Of a stretch of 64,000 nucleotides of DNA, positions 52,789 through 64,000 are shown piece after piece. Source of the DNA: Mesostigma viride (taxonomy: Eukaryota; Streptophyta; Mesostigmatophyceae; Mesostigmatales; Mesostigmataceae); NCBI GenBank assembly GCA_009746045.1, contig RPFO01000167.1, forward strand, positions 1,177,574 through 1,241,573. The letters are read 5' to 3'. Under the pieces are notes generated by a model. The model did no database searches, was not told the DNA's origin, and saw only the letters and a program-made list of their open reading frames with translations. How positions within the stretch are numbered: the first letter of the stretch is position 1; each line of letters begins with the position of its first letter. A program made the translations under genes and the position numbers.

Positions 52789-55700
52789 CTGGAACGGGGG
52801 AAGCGATGCCAGCACAAAGGGGTGGGGGTTGGGGTAGACCAGGGGAGAAGCGGTATTGTTAGGTATTGTGGGGCCAACCATGGTGGTCCACTTACGTAGT
52901 ACATAGGCCATATGTGGATTGAGCGTGGAAATTCCCGTATTTCAAAAGGCAGGCACACCACCAGCATGGTCCCAGCTATGGTCGTTATCTACTCAAGGTT
53001 ACTGCAGACAGAAAGAAAGTTCGTAGAATTTTGAGGGAGAACCTGCGTTCTGAAGCCATCGGAGGCAGAACTGCGTTACCTTTGAAACTTCTAAGTGCCG
53101 TGACCTGGCCCCACCCAAAGACACATCCAACCGAGAATGAGTTCATGCCACGCAATGCCGGTGTTCTGGCGCGAGTTTTAGGCCCCGCAAAAACATAAAC
53201 AAGGTGAAGGACATTTTCGGTGTTGTCTTTCCACACTTCCTTTCTGACCAGACCAGCTCCATGTACATTAAATTTTCTCAATATAAAATTAAATCATGTT
53301 GCTGCGACACCTGGGTCCCAAGCAAGGAACCGGAAGCCCCTATCCACAACGCGAAGGAGGGAGGGCGCCAAAGCTTCACTCACGGCCTGGGGGCCAGGCC
53401 ACCAAATACTCTCTCGGCATAGTGGTGCAGGCACAAGTGTGGATGCAATAACAACACCTTGCATTGGCAAACTGACGTGGCGGATGCTTCATTGTAGCGG
53501 GCCCCAAACTTGCTCTTAGAAACTGGCAAAGTTAGGGACTCCCTGTTAAGTAAGGGACTCCCTGTTTTATTTTAATAAGCAGTCGCTCACTGGCTGCACA
53601 GCTACCGCAGGGTGGCAGTCACCATCATACCTGCGTTGCTCTCTTTCAAGTAACGTCACTCTTTCCCATCAACACAAGCCATGGGCTTTGCACTCTAATA
53701 ACACTCACTGGCTGCACAGCTGCAGGAGAATCACGATCACCATCAGGCCCAGCATTGCGTAGCTGACGTTCTTTCGGTAGCGCTTGTTTCTGCTGGCGTC
53801 CCCCACGAGCAGCATCAGCCCGCACATCACGATGCCAAACTCCAGTGCCGCCGAGCCCAGGGCGACCGACCAGTCCCTTCGCAGTGGTTGTGGCTGCAAG
53901 GCAAAGTATTTATCAAAGTCCACCAAATGCAGGTTCATTACAACAGATAATACCAGGACGACATGGCATGATAGCAGGGCGGGTCGTATGAGTCATGTGC
54001 CATCAACGATGTGACTGGTCAGAGGCAGGACCATGAGCACCAATGCTTTGTCAGCATCAACATCTAGGCAGGCATGGAGGCCGACGCAGTACCCTAGCAT
54101 CACCTAGTTTTTCCTTTTCTCAGGAGCGCGGACAGCAGAACATATGGTACTCTTACTGGTGGCCTAAGACATAATATAAATCGAATGACTGAGAGCAGAG
54201 GGTGACAAATGGTGGGTACCCACAGGCAGCAGTATACATTTGAGAAGCCTTGCCTAAGCCCTTAGCAAGCACAGCCTGGCTGACCGCCATTCCAATAAAA
54301 TTTGCCACTTTTACCTAGATGGGTGCCATCCCAGCATTGCCCACACTGTGTACATGCTAAAATAACACTTCAGAATGCCCAGAGGCCAATTAAAAAAGGC
54401 ATCTGACCACAGCAAAAAAAGTGCAAAAAAAATCAACAACACGATACAACGGCTCTACAGTAAATTCGATGCAGACGCTTACCTGGACGAAGAAGACATA
54501 GAGAAGGTCCACCAGCAGGAAGCAGGACAGGGTGACCATCTGCGGCTCGACAAGGGTGGAACGACACCATCCATCCGACGAAGGCACAACCTCATCATTA
54601 GCAGCGCAACAAGCATGAGGAAATGCCGCTCACGTGGCCATGCCATCAAGGTCACCGCATGTGCCCGAGTGCCGATCTGTCAACGATGTGCATGACGAGA
54701 AGCATTAAGTGATGCCCCCGCCACGGCGGTCGCCGCACCATTTTCGGTCCTTCCTCAGCGCGGGGCTAGAGAGGGAAGAAATGACACTAGGGGAGGGGGC
54801 AGCTAGCCTATAAATATTTATACATATGTAATGTATTATGTATTATTTACAATATTAATATCACTTCGAGTTGGGGGCACTGGCTGGTCCCATGGTCGTC
54901 ACCGCAGATAAAATGTCCAGTCGCAAGCTTGCTCGCTCGCTAGTGAGCCACTTCAGCCACACCGCCTAAATTTTCTAATGAACTGGTCACCAATTAATGG
55001 TCACTACTGTGAAAAGGGGTACTACCAAACGGGAGCCCAAGGTGGCTTCAAGGGGGCCCAGGGAAATTCTAGACATGAGCAGGCGGTACTGCATGAGACA
55101 CAGAGCAGGCCTCCGTCACGCGATAACAGTCTCCAGCCATAAGCCGGCGGGTGGCCCCCATTCACGCGTGCACAACAGGATCTGAACGCGCCATCCCCGT
55201 CGTAATCCCCTTACAATACCGTTATAACCCCATCATAATCAAGCAAATGTGGACCCCTCACCTCGCACCACCCCGCCAGCGTCCGGTTCCCGTCCTTGAC
55301 TTTGATGCCGGAGAGGACCGACATGAGCAACTGTCACGCACATAGCGTAATAATTAATGAGTAATCATCAATGGGCAGTGGCCGCATCGAGGAGAGCAGC
55401 CACGGGACAGTGTGGCACGAGCAGCCGAACAAGAAGAAGCTTTAGGTCAAATGATCACTTTTAAAATGGCAAGAGCCGCTGGAGAAGGAAAAGGGGAGCT
55501 GTTTCCTGCTCCGCGGATATCAGGATAATGAGGCCAGCCAAGGCATGCAAAAAAACACGCGCACGGCCGGGAGGGCCAGAAGAGGCAGTCAGGCTTCAAG
55601 CGTCTAAACTGGTCACATGCCCCAGTAGGGGGGGGTTGGGAGGCCACGTGGGGGCACATGACCCCCGTTAGCTGACAGTTGAACGCATGTGACAGGTGCC

Positions 55701-58700
55701 GGCAGTGACGGGTCCCATGTGGCTGTTCATTAGGTTTGAACGAGGTTCATAGACAAGAAAGAAGGAAGAACGGGCAAAAGAAGAGGTTGTGATGGGGGAG
55801 GGATGAAAAAGAGATAGAAATCATCGCCAAGAGAAGCCAGAAAAAAGGAAACGTGAAAGGGGGAACTGCAGAACATTGTCCCCACGCACAGGTGAGACGC
55901 CACATTGTTAAAGTACGAAAATAGCGATTACGAGTGGCTGCAGCTGCTGTGATCAACGACCAAACACAAGTCGCCTTGCTTGCAAGGCTGAGGCTATATA
56001 GATGTACTACTATATATTCATTGAGAATGATACATTACTACTATATATATACTACTATCGTCACAGTTACAAGCGCTATATGCTTTGCCATGGCGGCTTC
56101 TGTTTCACATACTCACACACAACACACACGTCCCCAGGAATCCCCATCATTCACACAGACACAAACACAGACGCCCACACCCACCCACTTAAGGCACAGA
56201 AAACTAACCGCGACCAATACGGGCACCGTGGTGCGCCCCAATCCCCTGTGCCACCGACAAAAAAAAAAGGACGAAAAGGAGGTAATCTGCAAGGTCCCCC
56301 GAGAAAGATAGACAAGGGGGAATGATGAACTAGCCTGTTTCGTGATTACCACAAAATAAAAAGGGCAATAGGCCCACACACCTGTTTCGTGAACACCACG
56401 AGCGCGTAACAAGCGCGGAGCTTGCCCATCATCTCCTCATTCAGCATCGCCCTGCGCTCCTCGTCAATATCGTCCAAATCATCATCGTAATGCGGCGATG
56501 TCTGCCAGCTGTCGTTGGCGTTGTGCCCGTTGGTGAGCCCGAGCGCCTGCGCCATGAAGCCGCGCCCGTCATGGGTCTTCTCCGTCATGCTAAAGTGGAA
56601 GGTAAACCGACGAGAGCGGCTGTGCTTGCTCCTTCTTTGGCTCTTTGCGCCCTCACCGGCCCATGATGCCTTCTTACGGGCCAGGTCCGCGGCATTGGTA
56701 TCGGTTGCCCCTTCCGCCTTGTACACCGCGGGGCCGCCAAAAGCAGCGAAGAGGACCCCATACCTGCAGGTTGGTGGTATCCCGTTGGGGAAGTTAGAGT
56801 TATATTGGAGTTATGAGTTATGTTGGAGTTATGAGTTATATTGGAGTTAGAGTTATGTTGGGGGTTCTGTTAGTTGCATAAACTCGGGTCCATCAGTGGT
56901 GGTTATGACTCCTAGACTGAGAACTCGCCAGCAGCTGTGCCCATAATGCACATGCGAGAAGCAGGGACACTTTGCTTCAAAGGATCGCTGATCATACTGT
57001 AGAGCGACACCACTAGACAGTGAGGTAATGTTGTACACCAAGGGAGCCCGCTTCTGTGCGATTGAAAGCCAATAGCTATGCCATCCACCTCCATGGCTAA
57101 ATAGACCAGTTACTCTCTCGAAGCAGTTTCATAGATACAACGATGACTTCATCTACCCCGTATCATCACAGCCAAGAATAGATGACCACGTTGTTACGCT
57201 AACATGACAACGCGAGGCCCATAATTCAGCTTAAGAAGGAGCAAGCTAGCACATCATTAGACAAGCGGACACACAGTTGGTAACACGCCAGCACCCCGTC
57301 AGTAACAGGACAGCGTAATCACTGGGCCACGACACCCTCATATCTGCTTCCCCAGCGTGCCAGGAACCACTTATCTATATGCTAGCCTACTCACTGGGCC
57401 ACGGCGTCCTTGTACTTGGTCGCATTGGGGTCCTTCCATTCGCCGGCGGGTCCCCCGATCTCCTTGGTCTCAGCCAAGTTCATTTCCATGAATCGCTCCT
57501 CCGCCTTTGTTGCCCCCACGGACACCTCATAAATGCATAGTTTGTTCTGCAGATGATACAGCCATGCAAAACATTCACCGTTTCCATCCTAATCAAAACG
57601 CATGCGCCAGCTCTGATGAGGGATTGGGGCTCCATCTCCTCCCAGCAACGACAAACTAGCTTCTGCAACGTGATTGCTGGCAGCAGGCCAGATAATGCAG
57701 CCATCTGTAGTGGTGTTCTTGGCGGTTGAGTTTGTCTACCATAGACCCTCACCCCTCACCCCTCACCCTTCATCCCTCACCCCTCACCCCTCACCCCTCA
57801 CCCCTCACCCCTCACCCCTCACCCCTCACCCCTCACCCCTCACCCCTCACCCCTCACCCCTCACCCCTCACCCCTCACCCCTCACCCCTCACCCCTCACC
57901 CCTCACCCCTATACAGAGAATGTAAGGCAGCTCGCAGAGGATGGTCCTAAAAGCTCTTCTCAGGCATAAGCTCAGGGTAGGGGAATCAGGAGCTGTGGCG
58001 CAAAAACAAATCACCATGCAACGTTTTCGAGGACGGTGTTTCATGCATAGAGGACGCCGCTATGATCAGGGTGACATCCTGGCAGCCTGCATGATCCGTT
58101 TCAGGCCTTAGTGGCCTTGTGTCATGTTACGCGCCATAACCTAGTTGTCCTTCCATCTCACTATTAAGGTACCATGTGCCCGGAGACCCCTACTAGAATA
58201 CAAATCGTGGTTCTGTGAGCATAGCTTTATCAACAGTGCTATAGGTGGTGAGCTACTGTAGCCAGCTACTTGGAGCCCCATGTTAACGGAGCCTGCCGTC
58301 ATGTACCAACACTGTGTCATGGGCACACAGATATATAGCAGACGTTGCATGACAGTGCAATGGCCAACGCACTGCCACCCTCAGCACCTCGCTATCCCGA
58401 AACGTGATGGCGTTGCAGGGAGAAAACCTGCCACGCCCAAACCAAGCTCATGCGCCGGCATGGAAGACTTGCGGTTTATTTAGAACTTGCGGTCATTTAA
58501 GGCATCTTGGGGGGTGAGGGGGGGTGGAGAGCATGGGCTTCTCAGGTCCGTAATTAAGAACTTGGTGCTATACTATATTATTATATTAGTAGTATTATAG
58601 CGCGTTTAATACCGTGTTTAACACCGCGGCGGGATACCGGTTTCCCGCCAATAGCGTCACTTGGTGTAAGCAGGAGTCATGGCGGGGGTGGTCGTGCTCC

Positions 58701-61700
58701 GGCGGTGAGTTACTAGGGGATAGGGCCTGGGGGGAGGCTTGTGAGGCGTGCGTGGTTCCCAGCGGACTTACCTTAAGAAGTTTCCAGCAGACGACATAAA
58801 TAATATACAAGTAGAATGAACACGGGAACGCCACAAGTAGCAGCAGCCCGACCGGCATGGTACTGCGACCACCGGCTAGAGGCAACCAAGCAGGGAGAGG
58901 GGGCAAAGGAGACAAGGGGCAAGGCTAATTGTTAGCACAAACAACATGTTAAGTTTCATACCAAGTCATTTCATAAATATGGAGTTGTATTGTGGTAATG
59001 TCGATATGATGTCCAGCTGTCATAATCTTGGTAGCTATTTTGGCATCATCCCCTTTAAGGCAGGGGAGGTCCCGGCGAGCACGGCGGGTCCCAGGGCAGG
59101 TCCCAGGGGGATCTGTGGGAAACATCCATGAATGGTTTCGGGTTAGAAAATACTGCAGCGAGTGGCTGAGCAACGTTCATCAGGGGGGGGTTGGGTTTAT
59201 ATGATATGGCAGTATCTGACATGGCAAATGGCGAGGGAGCAGCTTTTACGGGTTATGGACCGTCCCTTAGAGGTTGGGTGTCGGCGGCACGGCATGGTCT
59301 GCTGATAAGTAGGCAAGCATGCGGACGAGGGAACAATGCCCTACATTCATCCGAACCTGTGCTGGAACGTGCCAAAAACGTAAGGGCGGTTGGACAATGA
59401 GCAGGCAACCAGCAAGTATGCGTAGCAACGAATAAGCAGTCATACACCAGCACGGCAGGATAGATGTACATATCGATGTATGTAGACATCTTTATCGACA
59501 TCCGACATCCAACTTACTAAATAAACTAGTACTACAAGCACTTGCTCACGTCCCTCTTTCCTTGCCCTCCCTCTGTCCATTCCCCCCCGCGTGGTGCCTG
59601 AATCCCCGATCGCGAGAGAGGATTGCTTGCAACCGCGGGCAGCTGCCAACGAAATAAGTCCTCGCCGCTTTCACCAACTGCAAATCCTCCAAGGCCGATG
59701 CTTCAGTTCGCCTCACCCATCCGGGCCACAGCAACGCAGCTCCCCAGGAAGCCATGGCACTGCCGAGCAGTGGCTATGAAGGGCCTTAACTCACTTAAGG
59801 CTACTGCAAACAACTTCACGCCACGGGTCATGTATTAGAACACAGTTTCCAAAGAAGAGCACAGTTTCCAAAGGCCGTCTCGAGACTCGGTTGCCACAGG
59901 AGGCGAGGGGCGAAGCGGCTTACAGGTGGTCAGGAAGGCGCACGCGCGCGTGAATGCCGGGATGACCATCAGCCCCGCGAATATCTCCAACATGGGGAAC
60001 ATGAGGAACTTGGGGTAGTCCTTGTACTTGTCCGGGTACCGCCGGTGGAGCGCCCACCACACGCGATGGGCCACGACGTGCAGCACAAACACGCCGCCCA
60101 CTTGGAGAAAGGAGACAAATAGGACGGATAGGAAGTCTCCGATTCTGGCACAGGGGAGACGAAACAGGGGTCCAGGGGGCGATGGGGCCAAAAAAGAGGG
60201 TTTCAATAATCACAAATGATCACAAATTAACCGCAGTCATCATCACAAACAATGCGCCCAAGGGATCCAGAGGTCAGCGCGGCAGGTAAATTACAATGCA
60301 TGCCAGCATGACGACACGCACGAACAAGGCTCCAGTTGGGTGTGATATACCCACCCGACCTTGCAACAAGCCACAATCCGGTGACCAACAGCCTGGTCTG
60401 ATATGGAGCCTCCAGGGATCCAAGGGAGGATGACAGAGAAAACCTTTCGGGCTTTCCTTGGCATACATCGGCACGGCCAAGCACTTAGGCACGCTCAAGC
60501 ACTTAGGCATGGTCAAGCACTTAGGCATGCTCAAGCACTTAGGCACGCTCAAGCACTTAGGCACGGTCAAGCACTTAGGCACGCTCAAGCACATAGGCAC
60601 GCTCAAGCACTTAGGCACGCTCAAGCACTTAGGCATGGTCAAGCACTTAGGCACGCTCAAGCACTTAGGCACGCTCAAGCACTTAGGCACGCTCAAGCAC
60701 TTAGGCACGCTCAAGCACTTAGGCATGGTCAAGCACTTAGGCACGCTCAAGCACTTAGGCACGCTCAAGCACTTAGGCACGCTCAAGCACTTAGGCACGC
60801 TCAAGCACTTAGGCACGCTCAAGCACTTAGGCACGCTCAAGCACTTAGGCACGCTCAAGCACTTAGGCATGGTCAAGCACTTAGGCACGCTCAAGCACTT
60901 AGGCACGCTCAAGCACTTAGGCACGGTCAAGCACTTAGGCACGCTCAAGCACTTAGGCACGCTCAAACACTTAGGCACGGTCAAGTACCTAGGCACGCTC
61001 AAGCACATAGGCACGCTCAAGCACTTAGGCACGGTCAAGCACTTAGGCATGGTCAAGCACTTAGGCACGCTCAAGCACTTAGGCACGGTCAAGTACCTAG
61101 GCACGGTCAAGTACCTAGGCACGCTCAAGCACTTAGGCACGCTCAAGCACTTAGGCACGCTCAAGCACTTAGGCACGCTCAAGCACTTAGGCGCGCTCAA
61201 GCACTTAGGCACGCTCAAGCACTTAGGCACGCTCAAGCACTTAGGCACGCTCAAGCACATAGGCACGCTCAAGCACATAGGCACGCTCAAGCACTTAGGC
61301 ACGCTCAAACACTTAGGCACGGTCAAGGACTTATGCACGCTCGAGCACTTAGGCATGGTCAAGCACATAGGCACGCTCAAGCACTTAGGCATGCTCAAGC
61401 ACTTAGGCACGCTCAAGCACTTAGGCACGCTCAAGCACTTAGGCACGCTCAAGCACTTAGGCGCGCTCAAGCACTTAGGCACGCTCAAGCACTTAGGCAC
61501 GCTCAAGCACTTAGGCATGGTCAAGCACTTAGGCACGCTCAAGCACTTAGGCACGCTCAAGCACTTAGGCACGCTCAAGCACTTAGGCACGCTCAAGCAC
61601 TTAGGCATGCTCAAGCACTTAGGCATGCTCAAGCACTTAGGCACGCTCAAACACTTAGGCACGGTCAAGGACTTATGCACGCTCGAGCACTTAGGCATGG

Positions 61701-63039
61701 TCAAGCACATAGGCGCGCTCAAGCACTTAGGCATGCTCAAGCACTTAGGCACGCTCAAGCACTTAGGCACGCTCAAGCACTTAGGCACGCTCAAGCACTT
61801 AGGCGCGCTCAAGCACTTAGGCACGCTCAAGCACTTAGGCACGCTCAAGCACTTAGGCACGCTCAAGCACTTAGGCGCGGTCAACACTTAGGCACGCTCA
61901 AGCACTTAGGCACGCTCAAACACTTAGGCACGGTCAAGGACTTAGGCATGGTCAAGCCCTTCTAGGACCCCACCGACTTTACCAAGTCTCTGGCTTTATT
62001 GTGCATCTGAACGAACTGCAGCAGCCAGGCTGGGGGCATGCCTGCCCACCTACCATGTCTTCTGCCCAGTCAGCCCCTTTCCGTCCACTTGGTCGCTGCG
62101 ATACTTTAATATCACGCGAGATTTTTACGATGACGGGATGACATCGTCCTCTGTAGCCTCCAAAGGAACTAACGTACCCTAATACTAGGCTACTAGGCTA
62201 CTGGGCAGTATGTGGCGAATGAGGGAGCGCATGCGGTACTTTCCCCCCGTTGCACTCTCCTCCTCCCCCCGCCAGCCGCCGTCAGGCATAAAGCACGATG
62301 TCCATCCAAGCTACCTGGCTAGGGCAAAGAAAAGAGCTAAAAATCTAAAACAAGGCTTTAGAAATAAAAAACGATGAAACCCCGCAGTGGCACCTCTTGT
62401 GGAGAGCTCGTACAAGTATCAGGTATACCAACAGCCATCGGAATCACGTGACCTCTCCATACGAGAGTGCTGGGACTTGTCCAGGTCTGGGTAAAACAAG
62501 GCTGGTCGTGCAATACTTGTCTGATTACCTTACAGTGCTTTGTTTGAACAATACTTTGTTTGGTTACAATCCTTTGTTTGTTTATACGGCTGCCTGATGA
62601 AACATGCTGCCGCCTGACAACATGCATTGCTGCCGAATGGCTTACCTTACATGGCTGCCTGAATGATATATGTTGCTGCCTGATGGCCTATGTGGTGGCC
62701 TGATTATTTTGTGTTACTTTATTATACGTTACTGCCCGATGGTGTAAGTTGCTGGCTGATGATACGTGCGGCTGCCTGACGGTGTATGTGGCGGCCTAGT
62801 GGCATGTGCGGCTGCCTGAGGGTATAAAGTTGCTGCCTGATGATATGAGCTGCTGCCCGACGGCATACATCGCAGCCTGATGACACACGCGTCCGCCCGA
62901 TTATACATGTTGCTGCCTGAGGGCATATGTTGCTGCAAATGATATACTACTATGCAGCTGCCTTGCACACCCACCCCTGGAAATCGTCCAGCTCGGGGTA
63001 CGTGGTCACATCGGGTTCCGCTTTGGCAGACTCGCGGGC
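50559..63039 (-). CDS. TRP-like seven-helix membrane protein, last nine exons
   Basis: Nine exons with GT-AG introns and matching phases: 62975-63039, 59924-60144, 58772-58875, 57395-57546, 56382-56763, 55262-55330, 54483-54539, 53709-53893 and 50559-52788. Together they give about 1150 residues, C-terminal part only; the 5' exons are off the right edge. Helices: FLSVLFVSFLQVGGVFVLHV; MFPMLEIFAGLMVIPAF; VGLLLLVAFPCSFYLYIIYV; ACYALVVFTKQ joined to LLMSVLSGI; VTLSCFLLVDLLYVFFV; LEFGIVMCGLMLLV; AMLGLMVIVILLQLC. The order of helices, with a PxFLMFPMLEIF segment and KYKDAVAQYGVLF between helices 3 and 4, resembles the polytopic C-terminal region of TRP-like/PKD-like proteins abundant in green algae. 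A channel or sensory role is inferred from that resemblance only. The first listed exon is the least certain. Confidence 0.78.
53894..54482 (-). other. Intron of TRP-like gene
   Basis: GT-AG intron (GTAAGC donor, TTGCCTTGCAG acceptor). No other feature inside. Confidence 0.7.
57745..57910. repeat. CCCCTCA heptamer satellite in intron
   Basis: About 23 copies of CCCCTCA with one or two variants near 57770, inside the intron between exons 58772-58875 and 57395-57546. On the gene strand it reads TGAGGGG, which can form G-quadruplexes. It is not a standard telomere unit. Confidence 0.95.
60466..61965. repeat. 18-bp minisatellite with higher-order structure, in intron
   Basis: About 83 copies of AGGCACGCTCAAGCACTT with recurring variants (GCATG, GGTCAAG, GCGCG, CACATA). 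A block containing GGTCAAGGACTTATGCACGC recurs at 61321 and 61663, a spacing of 342 bp or 19 units, so part of the array expanded in 19-unit blocks. Since 18 is a multiple of three, three of six frames are open for 470-540 codons, but none has a flanking domain. It lies in the 2.8-kb intron between 60144 and 62975. Confidence 0.95.
61966..62974 (-). other. Rest of large intron of TRP-like gene
   Basis: Includes 62590-62935, a run of about 15 imperfect units of roughly 25 bp with the core GCTGCCTGATG/GGTATA. This is a degenerate tandem repeat. No exon was recognised. Confidence 0.55.
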
Positions 63040-63041
63040 CT

Positions 63042-64000
63042 GAAAGGCCCAACCAGATCGCAAGTCATCAGCGTGCGGGGTAGACAGTGAACGCAAGCGA
63101 ATAGCAGAAGGCAGTCACGAAAGCGTGCTACCCAAGTGGTCATTAGAGCATGCAAACCCACCGTCAGAACATCCATGGGCGGAGCCTAACGGCGGGGTAC
63201 CCCAGAGAACATCTTTAAACTCTTGTGGCTGAATGTGGGGAGCAACATGAGGTGGTTCCCCCTTCCCAGCTCCATCCCCTTGCCATCATACACACATGCG
63301 CACACATACACATGCACGCATACACACCGTCGCATGGTCACGCACTCCCTTGTTCTCACAGACACAAAGACAGACAGGCTAATCTGCAAAGCCCAGTGAA
63401 TCCGACTTGGGGCGCTGTAAGTGACAATGTCTGGAGTCCCCTAAGCTTGATACCGTTACTGGCCCCTCACCATGGGCTATATACCGGAAGACCATTTTGT
63501 TGTCAACGAACCAAGGGTCTACTCATGGCAACAAACATCGCAACGCGGCCACTCATGCCTGCAGTTTCAAGAAACCTGTCTCTTGTAATGTTTCAATGCA
63601 GATAGGTGACAAAGGCCGCCATCTAGGCCCCTCTCCATGTCTACTAGGTGCGAGGGTCCAGCATACGAGCGACCCGCCGCTTGTTGCAGATAGATGACAA
63701 ACATAGGGCCGCCGTCTGGGATCCCCTTGGCCATTCTCCTCGTCTTTCTATCATGCTTTGCTTTCGCGAAACCATGGGCATGGGTTGGGTCACTATGGTC
63801 ACAACATACCACGTGAGACTAGACTTCTGGCAAAGGGGTTTTGCATGCGCCAGAGCTCTCCAGTCGAAAGCTTAGTCAATGGGGGCATCCCGTCGGTGGA
63901 AAAAAGGAGTCCCATGCTCCGTGACCAGATAAAGGTCAAGAGCTAAACGAAAACAACGTGGACGTTCTAAGCATACCACGCTTGCCCACGGAAACAACAA
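63042..64000. other. Right edge, no exon recognised
   Basis: Should contain an intron and possibly earlier exons of the TRP-like gene on the minus strand. A minus-strand frame at 63567-63812 is open but shows no family motif. CA-rich sequence lies at 63280-63330. Confidence 0.4.

Noticed and set aside
52985-53281. Minus-strand 98-residue ORF as an exon of the TRP-like gene
   Set aside because: Neighbouring exons 53709-53893 and 50559-52788 join in phase without it, and it has no hydrophobic or family motif.
57745-57910. Interstitial telomere repeat
   Set aside because: CCCCTCA differs from the plant-type CCCTAAA and algal CCCTAAAA units, so telomeric origin is not supported.
58949-59173. 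Minus-strand ORF with PPGTCPGTRRARRDLP as an exon of the TRP-like gene
   Set aside because: An acceptor precedes it, but no donor follows in frame, and exons 59924-60144 and 58772-58875 already join in phase.
60466-61965. Long ORFs of 477-537 codons in three frames, and a CRISPR-like look
   Set aside because: The frames are open only because an 18-bp tandem unit lacks stops in them, and there are no spacers between units. It is a minisatellite.

Overview
The window is nuclear DNA of a eukaryote, most likely an alga or another plant-lineage protist. It has GT-AG introns, a cysteine-type leucine-rich-repeat gene, a seven-helix TRP-like membrane protein of a kind abundant in green algae, and dense transposons of the LINE, Ty1/copia, Ty3/gypsy and miniature classes. 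I cannot name the species. Only three stretches look like host genes: a two-exon OTU-protease fragment (351-888, minus), an intact single-exon LRR/F-box-like gene (11977-13359, plus), and the 3' nine exons of a large membrane-protein gene (50559-63039, minus) whose 5' part lies beyond the right edge.

Layout. 1-11.9 kb: OTU fragment, simple repeats, a C/G-rich element with 36-bp inverted ends, old LINE tails, a 2.3-kb retroposed composite with a 16-bp target duplication, and dispersed SINE-like repeats. 12-13.4 kb: LRR gene. 13.6-24.8 kb: LINE-B remnants, one of them split by a 7.8-kb Ty1/copia-type element (15213-23038) with near-identical LTRs. 24.8-41.6 kb: a nested stack. LINE-A (RT plus probable C-terminal nuclease) is split by a small LTR element (LTRs about 600 bp, interior 394 bp), which is split by a 12.4-kb Ty3/gypsy chromovirus, whose RT is split by a 0.8-kb inverted-repeat element. 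Each of the two LTR elements in the stack has a matching 5-bp target duplication. 41.6-50.4 kb: LINE-B and LINE-C copies, one interrupted exactly at TTAA by a 653-bp foldback element. 50.5-64 kb: the TRP-like gene, with a heptamer satellite and an 18-bp minisatellite in its introns.

Features that look unusual: (i) the copia-type element has a retropepsin-like segment between integrase and RT, and its gag and pol lie in one frame separated by a single UGA; (ii) the chromovirus carries a leader ORF with an RNase H1 hybrid-binding (caulimovirus VI-like) domain before gag, and about 2.8 kb of extra coding sequence after pol; (iii) three LINE groups share (TTAA)n tails; (iv) the nested order gives a relative insertion chronology. 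Many transposon reading frames are broken by small indels even where the LTRs are nearly identical, which could reflect defective source copies or base-calling errors. All assignments were made by reading the sequence; no database search was run.
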